Positions 34,701 through 41,306 of a stretch of 41,306 nt of DNA are shown here, in pieces. The notes under the pieces were generated by a model, which was not told the origin of the DNA, did not search any database, and saw nothing but the letters and a program-made list of their open reading frames with translations. Source of the DNA: Lenisia limosa. Its lineage: Eukaryota; Breviatea. Numbering within the stretch: position 1 is the stretch's first letter; each line of letters starts with the position of its first letter. Both the position numbers and the translations under genes were made by a program. The stretch lies in the NCBI GenBank assembly GCA_001655205.1, contig LPNZ01007846.1:1-41306 (forward strand), given 5' to 3'.

Positions 34701-37700
34701 GGTCGTATTTTGGTGAGATTTTGCAATCTTAACTCTGGAGATTCATGTCAAAATCGGTTCGGCACCAAAGGAACCTTTACAAGTCATCATAGACATCGCA
34801 GATGAAGGACCTGGCATTCCTCATGAAGAGACCAAGGTATTAGTGTTTAGTTTAAGTAACAGTTTAGACAATTTTTGAGCCCTTTTCAAAAGGCCGTGAG
34901 AATCATCTGCAGGTTTGCTGCTTGTTTGTCTAAAATGTACAGACTGGCCATGGGTTGGGTCTTGCTATCTGCGACCAGTTTATGAAGATCATGAAGGGTA
35001 ATTTGAAGTAGGCTATTTATCTTGTTAATTCTTAGGGTGTGGACACATTTGGGATGCGGTTCCATATTCTCACTAAGCGTTCCTCTCACTGAACATGAAA
35101 GAGTAAGCCACTGTTGTGTTTGACTTTTAGGGGCAAGCGGAATGGAACAATTCGATGAGACGAGATCGAAGGAAAATGGAAGGGTAAGAGGCAAGGTTTT
35201 ATTATCCTACAGAACGAGCGTTTTCATTGTTACCAATTGGACGGACCTCTATGCTCAATACGAATCCATTCTCTCAGAAGTTGGATGTCGGTATGTGTGA
35301 AATGAAGGTTGCTGATGTAACTAGCGTGGCCGGAGCCTCAACAGTTCAAGAAGCTTACTGTGCCATTGGCTCAACTCTTACCAATTCACCGTAGGCAAGT
35401 TGGTGTTATTGTAAGAGTGCTAAGCATTCAAAAAATCTCACTTAGAAGAAATTACACTGTCCTCATCATTGACATTAATCCCTTGACCGCGACGAGTTAC
35501 CCGGGTAGGAATTAATTCTCTTTCCTTTTAATGACAATGTTCAGAAACCCAGAGTCTAGTATCCAACATTGAAGCCATGATGCACGACCCTGGAATGAAG
35601 CGTTTACACATCGTGGTGTCTGGTCCAAGTTCAACGTGCAACAACATCCACCGCGCAGGGATTCGTAAGTCGTTTATCTTACATCGGCATTCTAACTGAT
35701 CAGCCTTCCTTGTCAAGCCTTGCACTAGGTCGCAGCTCTTAACATGTGTATTTGAGTCCTCGCAGAGGAATCGAAATGTTGGTTGGACATCCAACTGACC
35801 TGTCTTTGGTTGTATTTTGGATTGAAATGATTGTTTAGATTGGACTGAAGCCTAAAGCCGATTTTAAGACATCAAAGCTCTGGGGGTCTGGAGTGTCCCC
35901 AATTGTACCAGTCCTCTCATCAGGGTTGGTTTACCATTCAACTTTTCTCATTCGAGTCTAACTTATTAGAAGTTACCCCGTTACTCCACATGAGCTGTTG
36001 CAACGTAAGCTGGTTTGGTATGACAACTAACTATCTTCAGAGCCCAAAGCAGCAGAAGACACCCCAACGTTTTTGGGTCTTCCTCCAACTCCTGTTGCAG
36101 TAAATGTGGGCTGGGCACGAGTTTCTCTCATCGAAGACAAGTTTCACCCATGCTTAGATCGCCACTGCCCCTGCCCCGAGTTCATACTACAAGAGATCCT
36201 TCCGGACAAGCACTACGTGAGGAGAGTTTAATTTGTCTTGCATTTGGGCATTTATTGTTACTATTCAGCTCATCTGTCAATACGTCACCATCTTATGAGG
36301 CTGGTTCAGGGAAGTTCAAAGCAAAACAGCTGTCACTTTCAGAAGAGGTGGTGAAACTCTTGATGTGATTATTCTTTAGATTCATAGACTAAATTCCCCG
36401 TTCTCGGTTTGAAGTGGTGTATTACTCATGTACTATTAACTTTAAAACAACTTCCTCCATTATGTATTAGCTATCAGGAGAGGATGCTTTAGTGGCCGTG
36501 TCAATACCAGATTACGCTGAAAGCTCTGAAACCTTCCAGGAAATAAAGAAGCTCATCAATAGCGTAAGGTATTCTCTCACTTTAACGTTCAGTGCGGGCG
36601 CAAATGCAAGTTCTTCAAGTCCCATATTGCTGCAATTCACCAAAACTTCTCTGCTACAGTATTTGTAAGTGGAGGCTAGTCATAAATCTGTTACAAAGCA
36701 CATGTCTTTTATTGATTATTGTTTGAATAACCCTTTCAGGTTGGAGTGGAAATATTGACTAGAGGTCAGCTGATTGAACTTGCTGGTAAGGCATTGCTAG
36801 TGGATTTGAAGCTTCAGGTGAGGCCTCCCAAGCCGGACGAGACGGAGTGCGAATTGCCATCACGCTGACAAACCACGTGCCACAAGAGGTCGTAGCTGCA
36901 AATGCCTTGTAGGCTCTTACCTATTTTCACTCTTCAGCCATGAGATTCTTCCGTGGCCAGTTGACACCAATGTGTTCCATGCAGCTTTAGTGTATGCCAC
37001 CCTCTTGCCAAATTACACTGTAGTGTTGCTGCTAATACCGATTCAAAAGAGAGAAAACTCTCCAACTCATCATTTTCATCGGGTTGGTCTGGATTAAGCT
37101 TTTCATGAGATAACCAACATAGGCCGGGGGAAATCCAGTCAAAGTGATGAGGTTGGTTAACGCGGTTTATATATTATTTGACTATTTAGCTTGAAAGAGA
37201 ACACGTGTTACTTGTGGAGGATAACCAGGTGCGAGATTGTGTAACTGACTTGATGATAGTTTCATGAAACCACGTTACTATTCAGATCAACTCAAGAATA
37301 GGCGCAGCAGTTCTACAGCGCCAAGGTCTCCAGGTAACAGTCTTGGAATCTGATTGTCTAGGTCGAAACCGCAAGAAATGGGAAGGAAGCCCTTGCACTT
37401 CTCACTAACCAGAACAACAAATACCTGTGTGTCCTCATGGTGAGAGACTTGTAATTGTAACGCTCAAGGACGTTCATATGCCAGTCATGGACGGCCTGAC
37501 ATGTACACAGAAGCTCCGTGAATACGAAAGAAACAACGGACTCCAACCCACCAGTGTTGTGGCCTTGACAGGTACGGTTTTTTTATGGTACTGTGAACTA
37601 ACTCTGTTTAGCAAACAATGTGCCTGGTCAAAAGAGCTTATGTCTCCAAGCGGGGTGTGATGACTTCATGAGCAAACCGCTCGACTACTCCAAACTACTC

Positions 37701-38026
37701 ATTGTGGGTGTTTGTTTAACGTTTGAGTAATATACAATAGTTGTACGGATTAACACGCTTGTAGGTGGTGAAGAACATTGAGGAAAGGCGACTGCGAACA
37801 CACATTGTGCCCTTTGACCAGGATATTCTCAACAAACTCTCACCACCAACCAAATCCGCTGATAACCCGATCTCAATCAAAACAATGGTTAACAAGTGGG
37901 TGAAGTTGTCCGTTACATTCTAGACAATTGGGCAGAAGAGGCAGTCTGCCGATCCTGTCATCAGACAACAGGAAAATGTCACTTTCGCCTTTGTCAAGGG
38001 ACAGTACCCACCCGCTCAAACAGTAA
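31781..38026 (+). CDS. Membrane hybrid histidine kinase with degenerate H box and C-terminal receiver domain (about 40 exons)
   Basis: Start MDIQLNSPLESETYSPRNL at 31781. A Ser/Arg-rich cytoplasmic head leads to multipass hydrophobic exons (32538-33790; HWLMFRPYCYWIVHLTF, YLIALIMFFLNTTLV, LPFVGVALSIYLHVF, TIAVVACVNML). A short coiled linker (IEIRSLVTQQQFKDLNKTK) precedes the H-box region HMGEEVRSTLEQ at 34034-34075, which aligns with MSHEIRTPL but has Glu (GAG 34046-34048) where the phospho-accepting His should be. The ATPase motifs remain: N box LRACLEALINNAVQFSPEG (34644), G1 ADEGPGIP (34798), G2 GHGLGLAI (34947), then CGSIFSLSVPL. Between 35180 and 36900 are further alpha/beta-like segments (RNYTVLIIDINPLT, LHIVVSGPSS) that may be divergent receivers. 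A canonical receiver follows: HVLLVEDNQINSRIGAAVL (37201), acceptor Asp in DVHMPVMDG (37469), and GCDDFMSKPLDY with the conserved Lys at 37674. The tail is Ser-rich. The stop at 38026 may be bypassed by splicing into sequence past the gap (SPLGHAMSRRNSVLTG at 38263). Confidence 0.85.
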
Positions 38027-38118
38027 GTAGCCCATTCGCCTTACTCTCAAGAATGTCTCCTCATTCGTCCAAACGCTCATCACCGCTAAATCCATAGTGG
38101 GCGACGGGGGGGGGGGGG

Positions 38119-38200
38119 NNNNNNNNNNNNNNNNNNNNNNNNNNNNNNNNNNNNNNNNNNNNNNNNNNNNNNNNNNNNNNNNNNNNNNNNNNNNNNNNNN
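38119..38200. other. Assembly gap (N) preceded by a 13-G run
   Basis: G-run at 38106-38118 runs directly into N to 38200. Confidence 0.98.
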
Positions 38201-38646
38201 CTTCAATGTCACCAAAGAATCAACCAATAATTGTGAGCCCAACTGACATACTAACATGCAGGGCTCACCGCTTGGTCATGCCATGTCACGAAGGAACTCC
38301 GTCTTGACCGGTTGGCTGTGGTTTTTGGTGCTCTTATTCAGTAGTTACTCGATCTCCATTGGAGGGCACCACCCTGCAACATTCGACTTCGGAGTAGTTA
38401 TGTTTTGTCAAAACCCTTTGAACCTATTGTAAACTTAAATTACCTTAACGTATACTAATATACAAGAAGACCGAAAGAACTAAAGAACAGGGAACAAAGC
38501 TAAAGCTTTCTTGGCTTGTATGCTAGCCTAGCTGTAGGGCGAGGGGGTGTAGATGATGCCGGTGTTTGTTGCTGAATTACACTAGAGAGAAAACTTGACA
38601 AACAAATAAAAAAAAACAATGAGAAATAAAAAAAGGTTGTATCTGG

Positions 38647-38664
38647 CCAAAGCCGTCCACACCA
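38647..38664 (+). repeat. 18-bp dispersed repeat, copy 1
   Basis: CCAAAGCCGTCCACACCA, identical to 39643-39660, about 1 kb away. Both copies sit next to A-rich tracts and flank the unidentified minus-strand gene. Confidence 0.85.
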
Positions 38665-38750
38665 TCACGCTTGTTAGAGATATTGAATTATAAGATTCAC
38701 TCAATCATATGCCTACCAGCTTTCTGTGTGCCTCTCCCCAGCATATTACC

Positions 38751-39600
38751 TCATGTTTGAACACGCACTGGGAAGTCTTTAATCAAAGCCTGAACGCCGC
38801 TATTCTTGGTAGTTTAGGTACTGGCTAAATTTCTGAAGAGGTCAGAGACTAAAGAGTCCTCACCTGGGCCTTGATGATGGTCAGGGCTGCCTTCATGGAG
38901 AGGTCCGAAAGTGTCTCTACCGGGAAATATTCATCAATTAGTCTGATGAGGCAGAGCTAAGAGGTTCATATCATCAACCAGTTTGATGAGACAGAGCTAG
39001 GAGGATAAAATAATCACTCAAAAAACAAACGTTCCTTTGACCAGGTATTGGGTTTTGAATGTCAGCACGACCTTTCAACTGTTGTCCCCATACCAAGAAG
39101 AAGCTTCATCTTTTCGGCCTCCAAGATACTCATGTTCTCCAGAGCCAGACACAGACGAGAAATATCTACAAATCGGTTTTCTGTAAGTTTATTTAGAAGA
39201 TAATGAGCAAATATCCCACTGAACCCCTTCTTACCACCGGAGATAAATGGTATGCGGTGAAGGTAGAATCTGGCTGGAGGAGCCAGAACCACACAGACTC
39301 GGCAGAATCAGCCATGTTTGACATTGCCTGTCTGGTCAATATCGTATACTATCATCCTCAAATAATAATAATAATAAGGGATAATTCAGACTTTTGAGAG
39401 AGTTTTAGTAACTGAGAGGGAAGCCTTCTTCGTTCTCTTCATGAAGTCCAAGTACGCCCTTCCAAAGGGCCTTACAGGGCTTGTGGTATATCTGTTGGGT
39501 ATTTCAGGCACAGCTGAGGGGGAATTAGTGGTAACGAGTTCCAACTTTTGAGATTGTGAGTTCCTTTGTAGCGCTTGGGGGATCCTGAATAGTTAGAACA
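38751..39600 (-). CDS. Unidentified helical protein (about 5 exons)
   Basis: Minus-strand exons carry coherent coding text: LVTTNSPSAVPEIPNRYTT and FGRAYLDFMKRTKKASLS (about 39590-39407), ARFYLHRIPFISG (about 39272-39235), ENRFVDISRLCLALENMSIL then EAEKMKLLL (39181-39096), LCLIRLIDEYFPVETLSDLS (about 38960-38869) and NSGVQALIKDFPVRVQT-stop (38803-38751). The junction SG|ENRF is phase-consistent. The link between the first exon and ARFYLH is not resolved, and no start was found. The protein is mostly helical, with no membrane segment and no family recognised. A duplicated splice acceptor lies before the LCLIRL exon. The first exon may instead end at a strong GTAAGG donor at about 39468. Confidence 0.5.
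38931..39004 (-). repeat. 34-bp tandem duplication (period 40) containing a splice acceptor
   Basis: 38931-38964 and 38971-39004 match at 29 of 34 positions. On minus each copy carries a (C/T)TAG|CTCTG(T/C)CTCATCA acceptor-exon edge, so the 3' splice site is duplicated. Confidence 0.8.
39361..39377 (+). repeat. AAT trinucleotide microsatellite
   Basis: Five to six AAT units lie in a likely intron of the unidentified gene. Confidence 0.85.
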
Positions 39601-39642
39601 TCACCATTGAACAGAGTACTGTTGTGAATAAAGTGTACTAGA

Positions 39643-39660
39643 CCAAAGCCGTCCACACCA
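39643..39660 (+). repeat. 18-bp dispersed repeat, copy 2
   Basis: Identical to 38647-38664. Confidence 0.85.
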
Positions 39661-39693
39661 CGATTATAATTAAAAATAAATATAGGTTGGTGG

Positions 39694-39726
39694 TTAAAAC
39701 CGCGAACATGATTAAAACCGCGAACA
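39694..39726 (+). repeat. Two direct copies of TTAAAACCGCGAACA
   Basis: Copies at 39694-39708 and 39712-39726, period 18. The CCGCG core stands out in AT-rich surroundings and could be a paired protein-binding site (inference). Confidence 0.75.
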
Positions 39727-40029
39727 AGCCAAAAATCGACATAAATCGCTTCAATAACACCCTTTTTAGTGTGAAATTCGGTAGTTTTGAGTACTAGACT
39801 ATCAATAACATCAAAACAAAGAAATTATGGGCAAAAAGAAGAAAAAAAAGAGGAGATACTGGAACAATAGCAGCAACTTTCGTTTTTATGTACAATGCTG
39901 TAAACTGGCAACATATTGTCATGTTGCCATATTGCAGGTACGCAGGTTCCTCTTGTGGATAACTTAGAAACACTTCATATAGACTACAGAAACAAATACG
40001 GGAAACAAAAAAATAATAAATGAATGAGA

Positions 40030-40906
40030 CTACCATTTCTTGGAAGAGAAGTTTGTTGGCGTTTTGAAGTTCTTCGGGGTTTGGAAGTTGTTTGACCTGA
40101 TGTCCAAGCCAGCACAGTTGCCGAACGCGTCACCGCTGCCATCAAGAATGCGCGAGGCACCAACGCGACTCTGTGGTGCATAAATCAATGGTCAATGGGC
40201 CACAAATCAATAAGAAACAAATCAATAAGCTGCAAATCAACGAGCATTCCCTGGGGCCACAAACCTGCTTCTTAGCAATGTACTCCTTGCCCTTGGCGCG
40301 GCCGAGGCGGAGTTCCGCGTTGCCGATGGCGGTTCCGATGTTGACTCCGGCCGGCTCGTGGGCCGCAACGTTGCCGAGGTTGTTGCGCTTGGCCACACCC
40401 TCCAGTAATGAACGGTAACGTCTGATGGATTAGGGGCTGCCTCAAAAAGACCCATGAAATATTGAGAGGTTTTCGAGGACTTGTTGAGAAGTTCATTTGA
40501 AATATTGAGGTTTTTGAAGATTTATTAAGAACTTCTTTTTGTTTTCGGAGTCAGAAAGAAACCCCCATCCTTGGACGCAACCTACGCATAATCAGGGACG
40601 CCGTTTGGAGGGAGCGACCTAAGGTGAGTGAGGATTTCGCTGAAGTCCGACGGCAACTTGCGGCAGATCCGGTCTATGGGGCACTTCGCCTTGGCGCTGG
40701 CAACTATTTTGGCTCTCCTTCGCTCCTCTTGAAGGGCTGAAAGCTGGACTCCTTCGGCTGAAATAGTCAATACTGCAGGGAAGAAAGGGAGGAAGCTCAC
40801 AAGTAATGGGGGAGATGTTTTCGTGATATCGCGACCACGGCAGTTTGCCCTTCATCAGGAAAATGATCAAAAAGATCAAGGCTTCAAGGTCGTCCATGCG
40901 CGTGTA
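40030..40906 (-). CDS. Casein kinase 1-type protein kinase, C-terminal part (4 exons)
   Basis: Exons on minus at 40801-40906, 40586-40757, 40265-40421 and 40030-40170 join in frame. They give YTRMDDLEALIFLIIFLMKG then KLPW, next KAKCPIDRICRKLPSDF, then LRSLPPNGVPDYARYRSLLE. These match the CK1/VRK landmarks RRDDLEaLgy...G.LPW, lC..~P.eF and R.L.f...PDY.yyr.Ll of the kinase C-lobe (subdomains IX-XI). A basic tail rich in Gly/Asn/Ala follows, ending FKTPTNFSSKKW-stop. Exon 40265-40421 has strongly G/C-ending codons, unlike most other genes here. The N-lobe and catalytic loop are not found in the remaining 400 bases to the window edge, so the gene is cut by the edge, has an unusually long intron, or is truncated. 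CK1 kinases phosphorylate acidic or primed Ser/Thr sites in many pathways. Confidence 0.75.
40182..40241 (+). repeat. Repeated (AC)AAATCAAT(AAG) units filling a CK1 intron
   Basis: AAATCAA recurs at about 40182, 40204, 40219 and 40234 within the intron 40171-40264. On the coding (minus) strand these read TTGATTT, so the intron carries several TTGAT branch-site-like words. Confidence 0.7.
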
Positions 40907-41127
40907 CTAGGAAGTAAGAGCACTATTTTGGATACCATACACATGACGTCTCTCCTCCCTCTCCAAAGGCTACTCTTTTTTTGACTTCCACCCCGCAGCC
41001 TACGGGGTTGCCTTGCGAACTTGAAACGGACTGGAAAGGAGAGAGTTTGCCGGCAAAAGGCCGTTTGTCCACTTTGCCGTCGGTTGAGATCATTTGCGCC
41101 CTTAGGTATGAGATCATGGGTTGTGAT
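40907..41127. other. Upstream or intronic sequence of the CK1-type gene
   Basis: A minus open stretch at 40923-41117 (64 codons) shows no kinase motif. Nothing else was recognised. Confidence 0.4.
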
Positions 41128-41247
41128 TAGGGCTTCCCTAAGGTCCCAAAAAGACTGAATTTCTCGATAAAATCTCGATAGATATATACATTCTATATGA
41201 ATATATCCATATTTTGCCGGTCTTTTTCGGACTTTAGGGGAACCCTA
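41128..41247. mobile_element. 120-bp hAT-like MITE with 8-bp target-site duplication
   Basis: Flanking direct repeats GTTGTGAT lie at 41120-41127 and 41248-41255. The element begins TAGGGCTTCCC and ends GGGAACCCTA, forming imperfect terminal inverted repeats of about 31 bases (TAGGG(C/T)TTCCC(C)TAA(G/A)GTCC(C/G)AAAAAGAC). The centre is AT-rich and non-coding. An 8-bp duplication with a TAGGG start fits the hAT superfamily pattern, and the short non-coding length makes it non-autonomous. Confidence 0.75.
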
Positions 41248-41293
41248 GTTGTGATGGAACCTCAATATTCCTCTTCAAAATCCCTTCGTTTCA

Positions 41294-41306
41294 CCCCCCC
41301 CCCCCC
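41294..41306. other. Terminal C-run at window end
   Basis: Thirteen C close the window. This is the same homopolymer signature seen at the gaps, as its complement, so a gap edge or contig end probably follows. Confidence 0.8.

Larger units (their letters stand above)
38027..38750. other. Intergenic/3' region with an assembly gap
   Basis: It contains the N-gap 38119-38200 after a 13-G run. An open stretch at 38260-38340 could be a final kinase exon. On minus at 38502-38583 an open stretch (VIQQQTPASSTPPRPTARLA, then stop) could be an alternative last exon of the next gene. An A-rich tract lies at 38607-38637, and an 18-base word at 38647-38664 recurs at 39643-39660. Confidence 0.5.
39601..40029. 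other. AT-rich intergenic region with short repeats
   Basis: It holds the second copy of the 18-bp word (39643-39660), two copies of a 15-bp word (39694-39726) and a purine-rich tract (39820-39860). It is the 3' flank of the CK1-type gene. No coding exon was seen. Confidence 0.55.

Noticed and set aside
38502-38583. Minus-strand VIQQQTPASSTPP-type tail as the last exon of the unidentified gene
   Set aside because: A nearer in-phase last exon (NSGVQALIKDFPV-stop at 38751) fits better; kept only as an alternative.
40237-40455. 72-codon minus frame reading HYWRVWPSATTSATL in the CK1-type gene
   Set aside because: The neighbouring frame gives PDY|ARYRSLLEGVAKRNN at a good splice junction, G/C-ending codons and correct phase into the next exon, so this frame is a shadow.

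Overview
This is eukaryotic, gene-dense, intron-rich nuclear DNA. Almost every gene is broken into short exons by GT-AG introns, commonly 28 to 100 nt, often with a TNAY-like branch site just before the AG. Gene content (dolichyl-phosphate-mannose synthase, M17 leucine aminopeptidase, a membrane hybrid histidine kinase with a receiver domain, a DHX29/DHX57-type RNA helicase, a LIM-LIM-PH protein, a TMEM185-family protein, an Asterix-like protein, a CK1-type kinase) suits an early-diverging fungus or a related unicellular opisthokont. The taxon is an inference; no rRNA or other marker is present. The assembly has five N-gaps, each entered from a long homopolymer, and the window ends in a C-run, so local sequence near gaps is unreliable.

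Layout: 1-501 (+) 3' end of the dolichyl-phosphate-mannose synthase gene; 891-3570 (-) leucine aminopeptidase; 3571-5349 gap-broken region with a possible minus-strand gene; 5350-10112 (+) long coiled-coil protein; 10370-12719 (-) TMEM185-like multipass protein; 13465-20399 (-) a very large gene for a surface protein with a laminin-G-like ectodomain, two separated single helices, a second ectodomain and about nine C-terminal helices; 20749-22452 (+) LIM-LIM-PH protein; 22646-23158 (-) Asterix-like ER protein; 23433-30853 (+) RWD/DExH RNA helicase; 31195-31751 (-) doubtful small gene; 31781-38026 (+) hybrid histidine kinase with a degenerate H box; 38751 to about 39600 (-) unidentified helical protein; 40030-40906 (-) C-terminal part of a CK1-type kinase; a 120-bp hAT-like MITE at 41128-41247.

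The genes are not an operon and do not form one pathway. Loose themes are ER membrane and glycosylation (DPM synthase, Asterix-like, TMEM185-like), translation and protein turnover (helicase, aminopeptidase) and surface sensing and signalling (LamG polytopic protein, hybrid kinase, LIM-PH, CK1). The most unusual items are the LamG polytopic protein and the hybrid kinase whose phospho-accepting histidine position reads as glutamate while its catalytic and receiver motifs look intact. Exon models were made by eye from splice consensus and reading-frame continuity; outer boundaries are firmer than each internal junction.
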